From Arthrobacter luteolus NBRC 107841 (lineage in GTDB: Bacteria > Actinomycetota > Actinomycetes > Actinomycetales > Micrococcaceae): DNA of 38,372 nt. This document shows positions 31,172-37,918 of this stretch, piece after piece (position 1 is the stretch's first letter; each line of letters starts with the position of its first letter). A program made the position numbers and the translations under genes. The stretch is taken from NCBI RefSeq assembly GCF_001552075.1, contig NZ_BCQM01000015.1, positions 1 to 38,372 on the forward strand, read 5' to 3'. The notes beneath the pieces are model-generated. The model made no database searches. It worked only from the letters and a program-made list of their open reading frames with translations, and had not been told where the DNA came from.

Positions 31172-31672
31172 CTAGAAGGGCGGATCCTGTGCGGGCGCTG
31201 ATCCCCAGCCGCCGCCACTTGGTGCGCCCCATGGATCGTCGGCGGGTGCCTGCTGCCCACCCCAACCCTGCGACTGTGCGGGCTGCTGGGTGTTGCCGGA
31301 TGCTTGGTGTGCACTGTTGCCTTGGTGCCAGGTGAGGTCCTTGCCGACACTGATGACACGGATCTGATCGGCGGACCGTCGCTTGCCGTCCCTGTCTTCC
31401 CATTCCCGGGTTTCCAGTTCGCCATGCACGACCACGGACGAGCCCTTGCGTAGGACTTCCACAACGTTGTCCGCGAGGGTCTGCTTGCCCGCGTTCCATG
31501 CGGCGCAGTCCCAGAACTTAGTGGGCTTGTTCTCCCACTCGTTGGTCTGCTTGTTGAACTTCCGGGCATTCACGGCCACGGAGAACTCAGCGACCGCAGA
31601 ATTTCCGATGAACTTGAGCTCCGGCTCCTTCGTCAGCCGGCCAATGATGGTCACGAGTGTTTCGCCGCTCAC
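31172..31672 (-). CDS. ssb: Single-stranded DNA-binding protein
   Basis: The 166-aa protein starts at GTG 31672 (GTGA overlap, GGAGG upstream). The OB-fold region runs LVTIIGRLTKEPELKFIGNS ... FWDCAAWNAGKQTLADNVVE ... GSSVVVHGELETREWEDRDG to about residue 110. A Gln/Gly/Ser-rich linker then ends in the acidic-aromatic tip AQDPPF, equivalent to the DDDIPF tail that recruits partner proteins. It would coat DNA made by the RecE-like nuclease and during replication. It is coupled to the RecT-like gene. Confidence 0.94.
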   Translation of the reverse strand: MSGETLVTIIGRLTKEPELKFIGNSAVAEFSVAVNARKFNKQTNEWENKPTKFWDCAAWNAGKQTLADNVVEVLRKGSSVVVHGELETREWEDRDGKRRSADQIRVISVGKDLTWHQGNSAHQASGNTQQPAQSQGWGGQQAPADDPWGAPSGGGWGSAPAQDPPF

Positions 31673-32454
31673 TGCTGGGCCTCCATCTGTTCGGTTACGT
31701 AGTTGAGGATGTGGGCCGGTGCGCCCTGTTCGACACACCATTCGAAGTACGCGTCGAGGTTGCCTGCTTGTCTGGCCTTCTCCGTATTGGCCTTCACCTC
31801 GTCGGGGATAAGTGGACGCTCTCCGAGGTCCGCGAAGTCCGACGCCGGTTCCGGCTCCGGTTCGGGCTGTGCGGCGGCGCGGAGTTTGTCGAGGGCCGAG
31901 GATCCGGTGGGTTCGGGCTGCCCGTAGTGGACGGGCTTGCCTGACTGGTCGACGTTCGCGCCGAGCTCTTCGGGCGTGTAGACGATGCCGAACATGGCGT
32001 CGGGTGCGCCGGCCCGGATGACTTCGGTGATGGCCCTCGAGCGGAGCATGGCCCCGGGGTAGTTCTTCCAGGTCGGCGTGTTCAGGTTCGCCTGCTTGGC
32101 TTTGGCGAGGTCCCAGCGTGCCCGGAACTCGAAGTCGGGATCGTCGGCACGGATGAGGACGGCTTCGGCGTAGGTGTCGTCCCCGGTGACGCGGAGGCGG
32201 TGCCCGGCACGGCGCACGGTCGCGGCCATGAGGTCAGCGGATGCGGAGGGCTTGCCGTTGATGACGTGGATGCTCGTGATCGCGTGGATGGGTTCGACGT
32301 TGAGCGCGGAAGCGTACTCTAGCGCGAACAGCAGGTTCGCCGGATTCCCCTGGTAGGACTTCGGGAGCAGGTTGGAGCCAGCCATTGCGATGGCGTATTC
32401 CTGCTTCTGTGCCAGCTCGAGGCCGGTCGAGGTTGGGACTAGTTCGTTAGACAT
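31669..32454 (-). CDS. recT: RecT-like single-strand annealing protein
   Basis: The 261-aa protein has the RecT pattern: NLLPKSYQGNPANLLFALEY, ASALNVEPIHAITSIHVING, KPSASADLMAATVRRAGHRL and the later ARWDLAKAKQANLNTPTWKN then YPGAMLRSRAITEVIRAGAP. It would anneal complementary strands exposed by the neighbouring exonuclease. The C-terminal 70 residues are Pro/Glu-rich and more variable. Start ATG 32454 overlaps the exonuclease gene by eight bases. Confidence 0.9.
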   Translation of the reverse strand: MSNELVPTSTGLELAQKQEYAIAMAGSNLLPKSYQGNPANLLFALEYASALNVEPIHAITSIHVINGKPSASADLMAATVRRAGHRLRVTGDDTYAEAVLIRADDPDFEFRARWDLAKAKQANLNTPTWKNYPGAMLRSRAITEVIRAGAPDAMFGIVYTPEELGANVDQSGKPVHYGQPEPTGSSALDKLRAAAQPEPEPEPASDFADLGERPLIPDEVKANTEKARQAGNLDAYFEWCVEQGAPAHILNYVTEQMEAQQ

Positions 32455-33262
32455 TTGCGGGTTCCGTTTCTAGTAGTAGGTCGTCCATGCGGTTGGTGGC
32501 CCAGACGGGGAGGCTGATGCGGCCCCGCGGGGTGTAGCCGGGCCATTCGTCACGCTCGAGGCAGCGGCGGTAGATGTTCTTGGCGCGGGTGTTCATGCGC
32601 CGCCCGTACTCGAGGGCTTCCTCGTCCAGTTCCACGACGGCGGGCAGGTAGGGTGCGGTCTTCTCGGCCAGGATGAAGAGGAAGGGCATGCGTTCCCCGG
32701 TGGCCCGTTCCATGCCGTCTTGGTAGTGGGCTGCGGACATGTAGTAGCCGAGGTCCGCGGCGGTCTTGCCAAACGTGTTCGGGTCGGCGGTGACGATGCT
32801 TTTCAGGTCACCGATCAGGCCGTGATTCAGGGCATCGGGACGGCATTTGAGCTCGAGGCCGTCCTCTTCCCAGAACACGGATCGTTCCGCGATGTGGCCG
32901 GTGAGCATGTTCTTCGCGAGCGGGTGCGCCATGACTGACTTCCCGATTGCGCGGGCTAGCTCGAGGTCCTTGGCGAGCAGCGGGACTTTGCCCTCTGCTC
33001 GAGCTTCCTGCTTTGCGACCTGCGCTGCCTTGGTGCGCCAGGAGTCCGCGTCCACCTCCACAATGTTCGATTCGTCCTGCTCGAGCACGATCGAATGGAT
33101 TGCGGTCCCGAGGTCGAAAACATCCTTGTGTACGGGGTATTCGGCCTGCCATTTGTAGTGTGCGGGGGTTTTCGTGGCGAGCGTTTTCAGGCTGGTGGAT
33201 CCGAGTGCGGGGTGCGCGTGGTAGTCCTTGTTGCTCATCCCGTCGATGATTTCGGGGGTCAT
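32447..33262 (-). CDS. RecE-like exonuclease (PD-(D/E)XK)
   Basis: The 271-aa protein matches phage exonucleases of the RecE/exodeoxyribonuclease VIII type: MSNKDYHAHPALGSTSLKTL near the start, H56 (GTAIHSIVLE), R-P-D143 (ELKCRPDAL), D152-x-K154 (IGDLKSI) and HYQDGM. It would resect double-strand ends to give the single strands used by the RecT-like partner. The length is about that of the catalytic domain alone. Coupled to both neighbours. Confidence 0.9.
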   Translation of the reverse strand: MTPEIIDGMSNKDYHAHPALGSTSLKTLATKTPAHYKWQAEYPVHKDVFDLGTAIHSIVLEQDESNIVEVDADSWRTKAAQVAKQEARAEGKVPLLAKDLELARAIGKSVMAHPLAKNMLTGHIAERSVFWEEDGLELKCRPDALNHGLIGDLKSIVTADPNTFGKTAADLGYYMSAAHYQDGMERATGERMPFLFILAEKTAPYLPAVVELDEEALEYGRRMNTRAKNIYRRCLERDEWPGYTPRGRISLPVWATNRMDDLLLETEPANV

Positions 33263-33588
33263 GCCGTCGCCTTCCCGTCTTCGAGTTCGATGATCCGGTC
33301 AATGGCGCGCCCGAATGAACTGTCATGTGCCCACTTAGGGTGGCCTCCAAACTCGGCTGCCAGCGCAGCCCGGCGTTCCTGCAGCTTCTTACCCGCTGCG
33401 GGAGCCTCAATGAGTGCCGCAAGCTCGTCATGGCCGGCGGCCTTGAGGAGTTCCGCGGCAACGGCCGGAATATCGGCGTGGGGCACGTGCGCATGGTGCT
33501 GCGGCGCGAGAATGCAGACCTTCTCGCACTCATCTAGTCGGTCGATGATCAGCCCGGACTCAGTGTGGGTGTATGAATGTTCCGTCAT
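33259..33588 (-). CDS. Hypothetical protein (109 aa)
   Basis: The N-terminus (YTHTESGLIIDRLDECEKVC) is a beta-rich segment, followed by a His-rich stretch (APQHHAHVPHAD) and helical region (ELLKAAGHDELAALIEAPA). No family is recognised. ATGA overlaps on both sides place it firmly in the recombination operon. Confidence 0.72.
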   Translation of the reverse strand: MTEHSYTHTESGLIIDRLDECEKVCILAPQHHAHVPHADIPAVAAELLKAAGHDELAALIEAPAAGKKLQERRAALAAEFGGHPKWAHDSSFGRAIDRIIELEDGKATA

Positions 33589-33689
33589 TTGTTTTCTGCT
33601 TTCTTGCGGCCCCAGCTGATGCAGAGGCCGAGGATGGATACGGGGAAGAGGGCGAAGGCGATGCTGCTGGCCAGTTCCGGGGAGATCAT
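33585..33689 (-). CDS. Small membrane protein (34 aa)
   Basis: A very short gene with start ATG 33689 and stop at 33585, overlapping both neighbours by ATGA. The product MISPELASSIAFALFPVSIL followed by GLCISWGRKK has one membrane segment and a basic tail (N-out, C-in by the positive-inside rule). Its function is unknown. The perfect coupling at both ends argues that it is a real gene. Confidence 0.75.
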   Translation of the reverse strand: MISPELASSIAFALFPVSILGLCISWGRKKAENK

Positions 33690-34012
33690 GCGGACACCGG
33701 CTTGCTGCGGCGGTTGATCCACTTGCCGGGAATGCCCGCGTTGTCGAGTGCGCGGTTCACAGCACAGTTCAAGTCGTCTTCGGCGTACTCGCGGGCAGCA
33801 GTGGAGGCGACCCGGGCAAGGTCATCCAGGGCGATGAGGATGTCGATCAAGAACCATTCGCCGATGTCCGCACCGATCTGCCAGCAGAGCTTGCGGCGGA
33901 ACTCGCCGAAGCGCTGGCTTGCGGCCAACCTGCCGTTCGGGTCGGTTGCGTCGTAGTAGTGGTCAGCGAGCCGGCGGACAGCCACGTCCGCTTGGTGTCG
34001 TGTGAGTTTCAT
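33686..34012 (-). CDS. Hypothetical protein (108 aa)
   Basis: The start ATG 34012 has a strong ribosome site (AAGGGAGGGCCA). The protein begins MKLTRHQADVAVRRLADHYY, is helical throughout and ends WINRRSKPVSA. The same frame is open up to ATG 34168, which overlaps the upstream stop, but the intervening 52 codons cross a terminator-like hairpin, so I prefer the internal start. No family is recognised. Confidence 0.7.
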   Translation of the reverse strand: MKLTRHQADVAVRRLADHYYDATDPNGRLAASQRFGEFRRKLCWQIGADIGEWFLIDILIALDDLARVASTAAREYAEDDLNCAVNRALDNAGIPGKWINRRSKPVSA

Positions 34013-34168
34013 TGGCCCTCCCTTGGGCAAGAAAAAAGAGCCCGTAGGCTCTTGGGGGTTCGGTGGTGGTTGCCAGCCGTTCGCGATGAGTGCGGCTTCG
34101 GCGTTTGGTGGGACGTGGAAGCCAGGCGGTAAATGCCGCGACGTAGAGAGGCTGATCTGCGCGCCCAT
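34013..34168 (-). other. Open leader frame containing a terminator-like hairpin
   Basis: ATG 34168 overlaps the upstream TGA (TGATG) and reads 52 codons in frame into the next gene. The peptide (MGAQISLSTSRHLPPGFHVP ...) ends in residues encoded by the hairpin itself. It could be a leader peptide whose translation melts the hairpin, an N-terminal extension, or a former small gene whose stop was lost. Confidence 0.45.
34031..34053 (-). terminator. Intrinsic terminator-like hairpin inside the leader frame
   Basis: On the minus strand AAGAGCC (34053-34047) pairs with GGCTCTT (34042-34036) around four bases and runs into TTTTTTC. The form is canonical, yet it lies within an open frame that joins the next gene. 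Confidence 0.7.
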
Positions 34169-34407
34169 CAGGTGTCGCCAAAATCTGGATAGACACCGTC
34201 GTCCTCAAGGGAATCAACGATGGCCTCCCAGCGGGCTAACCCCTGCTGGAGACGCAGCCTGCGAGCCGGGTCCAATTGCGCCTTGAGGTCGGCCACAGTG
34301 GATTTAGCCATGCGGATGCGGGCCTCCAAGACCTGACGTTCCACTTCACGGTTGGCGTAGATCTGCTGCCTGAGTCGAGCGGCGGCGCGGGTGCTGATGC
34401 GGCTCAT
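34168..34407 (-). CDS. Coiled-coil hypothetical protein (79 aa)
   Basis: A highly charged helical protein (ARLRQQIYANREVERQVLEA then RIRMAKSTVADLKAQLDPAR) with coiled-coil heptads and an acidic end (LEDDGVYPDFGDT). Start ATG 34407 overlaps the upstream stop by ATGA. It may dimerise or bind DNA. No family is recognised. Confidence 0.72.
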   Translation of the reverse strand: MSRISTRAAARLRQQIYANREVERQVLEARIRMAKSTVADLKAQLDPARRLRLQQGLARWEAIVDSLEDDGVYPDFGDT

Positions 34408-34772
34408 CCCTCCGCCTTCCGGTCGTGGATGGCCTGCACGAGTTCCCGGCCTTTCGGGTCGAGGGAGTGGGCGCGCTGCCTGAGCCAGACACTCGCCTTG
34501 TCCGCGCCAAGCAGGGACTCGATAGGCATCTCATCCGCGGCGGACAGGAGGGCAGCCTGGATACTCCCGAACCCGGCCTTGGTGAGCTCCTCCAGCACGG
34601 CGAGGGATTCGTGTTCGTTCATGCGCTCGGCGGTCCGGCCTCTGATGACCTGCCATTTCGATGCGACCTCCCAGCCACACTCGTCGCAGATCACGCCGCC
34701 TTCATCCTCGTTGCGGACGTAGTTACTGTGTTTCGACAGTGCATCCGCGATCACGTCCGTCATCCCGCTCAT
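34404..34772 (-). CDS. Hypothetical protein with CxxC pair (122 aa)
   Basis: The segment GGVICDECGWEVASKWQVIR carries one CxxC pair with following Trp, as in short zinc ribbons, and the C-terminal half is helical (IQAALLSAADEMPIESLLGA). Coupled by ATGA to both neighbours. No function can be assigned. Confidence 0.72.
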   Translation of the reverse strand: MSGMTDVIADALSKHSNYVRNEDEGGVICDECGWEVASKWQVIRGRTAERMNEHESLAVLEELTKAGFGSIQAALLSAADEMPIESLLGADKASVWLRQRAHSLDPKGRELVQAIHDRKAEG

Positions 34773-35005
34773 GCGACCACGTCCAGCCAGTGCCCGCTGG
34801 TAACAAGCGGGGTGGTCGTCCCAGCCGCGTCGTACGTGACGGGGGTAGCCGGGTGACGCTTGGCGAACGGCTTAGCGTGACGGCCGGGGAAATAGGGGAC
34901 GTCGCGCCGGTAATCGTAGACTCGCTGCTCCCGCGTCCACTCCTTTTTGTGCTTCGGTTCTGTTTTTCGGCGGCTATATGCAATGAATCCTGCTGCGTGC
35001 TTCAC
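34769..35005 (-). CDS. Hypothetical basic protein (78 aa)
   Basis: Starts at GTG 35005 with AAAGGAG eight bases upstream; the longer frame upstream is a shadow of the next gene. The protein begins VKHAAGFIAYSRRKTEPKHK and is very basic and aromatic, with YDYRRDVPYFPGRHAKPFAK. Nucleic acid binding is possible. Confidence 0.7.
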   Translation of the reverse strand: MKHAAGFIAYSRRKTEPKHKKEWTREQRVYDYRRDVPYFPGRHAKPFAKRHPATPVTYDAAGTTTPLVTSGHWLDVVA

Positions 35006-35006
35006 G

Positions 35007-35135
35007 TCATTCTCCTTTGCGCCAGGTGTCGGCGTCGTCTTCGTACTGGGTGTTGGATTCCGCATCGAGCGCGTCACGGTCGATGTCGTCCGGCGGTTCG
35101 AGATGGCGGTCATGGAGTGGGGGCCAGATGGTCAT
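35007..35135 (-). CDS. Small acidic protein (42 aa)
   Basis: A short gene with start ATG 35135, overlapping the upstream stop by ATGA and preceded by GAGAGGGG, and stop at 35007 just before the ribosome-site context of the next gene. The protein MTIWPPLHDRHLEPPDDIDR followed by DALDAESNTQYEDDAD is very acidic. Small acidic early proteins can mimic DNA and inhibit host DNA-binding enzymes, but nothing more specific can be seen. Confidence 0.72.
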   Translation of the reverse strand: MTIWPPLHDRHLEPPDDIDRDALDAESNTQYEDDADTWRKGE

Positions 35136-35416
35136 GCCGCACCCCTCTCGCGCTCCATAGGATGCAAAGTCCACGTCCGAATAACCCCACCCCGCCGCGA
35201 CTTACTGTTCGACGGCCGATAACCAGTCGGCGTGATGAAATGCAACGACTTCGCCGCCATAAACACCGAACCAACCATGTTCGGATGCGGTGCCGGCCTC
35301 ATCTCCCGCATCAAATCCTCAGCCGTAACCACCAACTGCGTACGAGCCAAGGCAGTCAGTGTGGCGAGTGCATCCTCAGTCCAATTGAGGTCCTCTAGGG
35401 GCATCGGGGAGGTCAT
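35132..35416 (-). CDS. Winged-helix-like hypothetical protein (94 aa)
   Basis: Residues EDALATLTALARTQLVVTAE followed by DLMREMRPAPHPNMVGSVFM form a helix-helix-wing pattern ending in a basic wing (SNSKSRRGGVIRTWTLH). It resembles small winged-helix regulators that occur in early phage regions. Coupled at both ends by ATGA. Confidence 0.72.
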   Translation of the reverse strand: MTSPMPLEDLNWTEDALATLTALARTQLVVTAEDLMREMRPAPHPNMVGSVFMAAKSLHFITPTGYRPSNSKSRRGGVIRTWTLHPMERERGAA

Positions 35417-35691
35417 TTGGTTGGCTCCGGGGTGTAAAGGGCGGTCAGGATAACCCCTGCGCGCTTCCGGAGTTCCGCCTGGTGCCGCGGGCTGGGGTGA
35501 GCCGCCGACAACCAGCCGTCAGAGAGCGCGAGTATGGCGGCAACCTTGTCTACAGCCGCCTCGTCTGCGGGATTCACTTTGCGGTAGCCGGCGGCAAGGA
35601 TCGCGTCGGCTCGGGACAAGCTGCGCTGCGACGTGGCACCCGAGTTACTGACAAGCAGGGCCAGTTCTTCCCGATCTGTGTTCGTGGTCAT
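35413..35691 (-). CDS. Hypothetical protein (92 aa)
   Basis: A helical protein with REELALLVSNSGATSQRSLS and ADEAAVDKVAAILALSDGWL. It has an SLSRADAILAAGYRKV segment resembling small conserved proteins in actinophage early regions. ATGA overlaps on both sides. Function unknown. Confidence 0.72.
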   Translation of the reverse strand: MTTNTDREELALLVSNSGATSQRSLSRADAILAAGYRKVNPADEAAVDKVAAILALSDGWLSAAHPSPRHQAELRKRAGVILTALYTPEPTK

Positions 35692-36440
35692 GATGCAACC
35701 GCCTGCAGCTCGGCCTTACTGCTGTACCGGTTCACGAAATAGGCCTGACCCTTGCCCGTGACCTTCGGAGTCTTCGAAACCGTCACGTGCCCATCCGAAT
35801 GAGTCACCGCCGTTTCCTTCACCTTGAACAAACCCAACTCCATCGACCGCTGAGTAGGCATGTTCCAATCCGTGCCCTGCCGGCGGATCAAGAAACCGTC
35901 CTCCCGCAACTGAGCGAACAACCGATTCGCACCAACAGGCACGCCATTACCGCGCAGGATCTTCGCCAGATCGCCAATCAGGATCGTCGTGTTCGAGGTG
36001 GCTACCGAGTCGGCAAAGAGAACCTTCGGGGCGTCTGCAGCAACCTTCGCCGCGAGAGCCTCACGGGCTTCGACCTCTGCGGCGTAGGCACGCAGGGCAT
36101 CCGGGAGGGACTGTGGCATGGAAGGGACGGGCTGCAACTGGCGGGCCATCTCGAAGAAGGCATCGTTCAGCGCGAACTTGAAGTCGAGGACCTTGTCCGT
36201 GTTCTTCATGAGCATCATGAGAGCGGTCGCCTGCTTCTCATCCAGGAGCGCCACCCGCACCTTCGCATTGTTGTAGCCAGCCCGGATTTCAAATCCGACC
36301 TGACCGAGACGCCCCGCATGCTGGTCGATCAGCTTCAAGACTGCTTGGTGCGTAACCTCGGCTCCCTCAGCGATAGTCAGTGACGACACGATCAGTGCGC
36401 CGTCCTCGGCACGTTCAATAGGTACGAGATGGGTGTTCAT
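35688..36440 (-). CDS. Rha/KilAC-type antirepressor
   Basis: The 250-aa protein has an N-terminal Rha-like domain (VTHQAVLKLIDQHAGRLGQV then GFEIR, KVRVALLDEKQATALMMLMK then NTDKV, followed by FKFALNDAFFEMARQLQP) and a C-terminal KilAC/ANT domain (about 135-245) with TTILIGDLAKILRGNG and NRLFAQLREDGFLIRR. Such proteins inactivate phage repressors and help induction. It lies just downstream of the Cro-like and excisionase-like genes, as expected. Start ATG 36440 follows AAAGGAGAACAAC. Confidence 0.9.
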   Translation of the reverse strand: MNTHLVPIERAEDGALIVSSLTIAEGAEVTHQAVLKLIDQHAGRLGQVGFEIRAGYNNAKVRVALLDEKQATALMMLMKNTDKVLDFKFALNDAFFEMARQLQPVPSMPQSLPDALRAYAAEVEAREALAAKVAADAPKVLFADSVATSNTTILIGDLAKILRGNGVPVGANRLFAQLREDGFLIRRQGTDWNMPTQRSMELGLFKVKETAVTHSDGHVTVSKTPKVTGKGQAYFVNRYSSKAELQAVAS

Positions 36441-36451
36441 GTTGTTCTCCT

Positions 36452-36670
36452 TTACGCCATAGCCATGACGCGGTTGATTGCCTTACGGGCGGTGGGATCG
36501 CTGTAGCTCAGGATGTTTGAGAGTCCGAGCGGATCCAGCGCCAAGAGGTGCTGGTAATTGCGGTCGAAGTAAGACTTGGACTTGTGGGGAAACAGGTTGA
36601 GCAGGTGATCGACGGCGGACTTCTTGTCCATTCCCGCCAATGCCTCCTGCAAAAGGGCATAGTTCAGCAA
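36452..36670 (-). CDS. Hypothetical protein (72 aa)
   Basis: The start is TTG 36670, seven bases after GGAGG; longer frames upstream are not supported by the gene layout. The protein begins MLNYALLQEALAGMDKKSAV and is helical, with LNLFPHKSKSYFDRNYQHLL. It may be a small regulator or DNA-binding helper. No family is recognised. Confidence 0.6.
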   Translation of the reverse strand: MLNYALLQEALAGMDKKSAVDHLLNLFPHKSKSYFDRNYQHLLALDPLGLSNILSYSDPTARKAINRVMAMA

Positions 36671-36768
36671 GGGAAACCTCCGACTAAAAAGCCAGTAGGG
36701 GATGTGTGGTGTGTGCCCTGAGTCGGGCGAAGGTTGCCGGCCTAAAGCTGCGGCGAGGTGAAGCTGTG

Positions 36769-36990
36769 CTACTTGCGACGGCGGGCTGCTGCGCCCGGGG
36801 CTAGTGCGAAGATGCTGGTTGACTGCTGGGACGTTTCGAAAGCTTCGACTTCCGGGAGGAAGAATCGCCAGTAGTGGCCGAGCTTCCATGCTCCGGGGAT
36901 CGCACCTGTGCGGGCTGCGTAGGTAACCCATTCGGGGCGTCTCCCCCACCGCTCGGCAAGCTCCTCAGTGGAAAGGGACCGGACGTTCAT
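36769..36990 (-). CDS. xis: Excisionase-like DNA-binding protein
   Basis: The 73-aa protein has the MerR/HTH_17 pattern: LSTEELAERWGRRPEWVTYA then ARTGAIPGAWKLGHYWRFFL. This is typical of excisionases and of small helix-turn-helix regulators in actinophages. It overlaps the Cro-like gene by ATGA. It could act with the integrase to excise the prophage. Its distance from the integrase in the linear map is consistent with a circular phage genome. A role as transcription regulator cannot be excluded. Confidence 0.75.
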   Translation of the reverse strand: MNVRSLSTEELAERWGRRPEWVTYAARTGAIPGAWKLGHYWRFFLPEVEAFETSQQSTSIFALAPGAAARRRK

Positions 36991-37223
36991 GCCGCCGCCA
37001 CCCTCTGTGTGAATGCCGCGGGCAGGAGCTCCGTGGGGTGAACCTGCAGCGCGTCGGCGATGGCTGCGAGTTCCAGGATCCCGAAGTCGCCATGTCCATT
37101 GATCTTGCGGTTGAACGTGGTGAGTGGGATGCCAGCCGCGTCTGCTACTGACTTCTTGCTGCGGTCTTTGCGGGTGATTACTGCCGCAATGTTGCGGGCT
37201 GCTTCGTTTGAGTAGGTATCCAT
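36987..37223 (-). CDS. Cro-like XRE-family regulator
   Basis: The 78-aa protein starts at ATG 37223 (MDTYSNEAARNIAAVITRKD). The helix-turn-helix is KSVADAAGIPLTTFNRKING, followed by LELAAIADALQVHPTELL. It is the first gene of the early operon, divergent from the plus-strand repressor, as Cro is in lambda. Minus-strand TTGTAA and TACGCT hexamers, 17 bases apart, lie just before the ATG, so the mRNA may begin at or near the start codon. An upstream ATG (37244) is possible but less likely. Confidence 0.82.
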   Translation of the reverse strand: MDTYSNEAARNIAAVITRKDRSKKSVADAAGIPLTTFNRKINGHGDFGILELAAIADALQVHPTELLPAAFTQRVAAA

Positions 37224-37319
37224 ACCTAGAGCGTAACAGACCATATGGATAGTTACAACGCTGTAATCACACCTATTCGGGTAGCTATACTGACCAAAAT
37301 GGTTGTATAGTGTGCCGTA
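37215..37319. promoter_or_regulatory. Divergent Cro/repressor promoter-operator region
   Basis: Holds palindromes GGTATCCATACC (37215-37226), CCATATGG (37241-37248) and a larger one from CTATAC (37285-37290) to GTATAG (37305-37310) around ACCA/TGGT. The early promoter candidate is minus-strand TTGTAA-17 bp-TACGCT. The repressor -10 candidate TATAGT (37306-37311) lies seven bases before ATG 37319. Operators overlap both promoters. Confidence 0.7.
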
Positions 37320-37561
37320 TGGGATTTTACAAAGAGAACCTACCGACCGCTGTTGCTGAACAACTGCGCGCCGAAAGAGCCGCTAGCCAGATGTCCTTCA
37401 AGGATCTCGTGGAAGCGACCGGCATGTCCGAGCAGACGCTCATTCGATACTTTAACGGGAAGCGTGACATCCCCTTGAATCAGCTCGCAGCTATTGCCGA
37501 CGCACTTGGGCTCTCACCCCTCGAGCTCGTCGCCCGCGCAACTGATCGCATCAAGAAGTAA
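37319..37561 (+). CDS. XRE-family repressor (CI-like), short
   Basis: The 80-aa protein is a compact helix-turn-helix regulator: MSFKDLVEATGMSEQTLIRY then FNGKRDIPLNQLAAIADALG, with no C-terminal cleavage or dimerisation domain. It is transcribed opposite the Cro-like gene. ATG 37319 lacks a ribosome site and follows a -10 box closely, which indicates a leaderless mRNA, as in lambda CI. The upstream GTG 37310 is not needed. The absence of a LexA-like peptidase domain suggests induction through the antirepressor rather than RecA cleavage. Confidence 0.82.
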   Translation: MGFYKENLPTAVAEQLRAERAASQMSFKDLVEATGMSEQTLIRYFNGKRDIPLNQLAAIADALGLSPLELVARATDRIKK

Positions 37562-37651
37562 CGCCGGCGCCAACCCGGTCCAGTCAGCCAGGGCACCAAG
37601 ATCAACGACAGTGGTGGGCTTGCCAGTGAACGGGTTGGTGCGCTGGTGCAT
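37514..37651 (-). CDS. Possible small antisense-overlapping protein (45 aa)
   Basis: A 45-aa frame starts at ATG 37651 with GGGGACTATCT upstream and runs into the 3' end of the repressor on the other strand. The protein MHQRTNPFTGKPTTVVDLGA followed by LADWTGLAPALLLDAI looks natural, with a possible HTH-like helix pair. An ATTAG/CTAAT inverted repeat at 37671-37690 could mark its promoter. If expressed, it would also be antisense to the repressor end. Weak overall support. Confidence 0.4.
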   Translation of the reverse strand: MHQRTNPFTGKPTTVVDLGALADWTGLAPALLLDAISCAGDELEG

Positions 37652-37754
37652 AGATAGTCCCCAAGTAGTTATTAGTACATACGTTCTAATCCGAGACCTT
37701 ACATCAGGCCCCCGACAACCTATGTCAGAGCCTTCGGCACCCCCCTGCCTTACG

Positions 37755-37777
37755 GGTAATCTACCCCATATGCGCCA
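37755..37777 (+). repeat. Direct repeat copy 1 (GGTAATCTACCCCATATGCG)
   Basis: This 23-base copy matches the second copy 78 bases downstream except for one extra base (C at 37761). The shared core ACCCCATATGCGCCA contains the palindrome CATATG. Confidence 0.75.
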
Positions 37778-37832
37778 GGTCACCCCGCAAACCTTGCGCC
37801 CCGTGACGCCCGGAGCGTAGTGTTGCAGCGCA

Positions 37833-37854
37833 GGTAATTACCCCATATGCGCCA
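37833..37854 (+). repeat. Direct repeat copy 2 (GGTAATTACCCCATATGCGC)
   Basis: The 22-base second copy lies 65 bases before the start of the second HTH gene. A third, partial match (GCCATATGAG) follows at 37861. Operator sites for a phage regulator or integrase arm sites are both possible. Confidence 0.75.
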
Positions 37855-37918
37855 AGCTGAGCCATATGAGCTGATTGTGCGCAAGGATGTCTTTCTGACC
37901 CATAAGGGCGGCTAGATT

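Larger units (their letters stand above)
37562..37918. other. Intergenic region between the two repressor-type genes
   Basis: Apart from the possible 45-aa gene, this tract has no convincing coding frame. It holds an inverted repeat (37671-37690), two direct repeats (37755-37777 and 37833-37854), several CATATG palindromes and inverted CCTTGCGC/GCGCAAGG pieces (from 37792 and 37880). It is probably the operator/promoter region for the second HTH gene. Confidence 0.5.
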
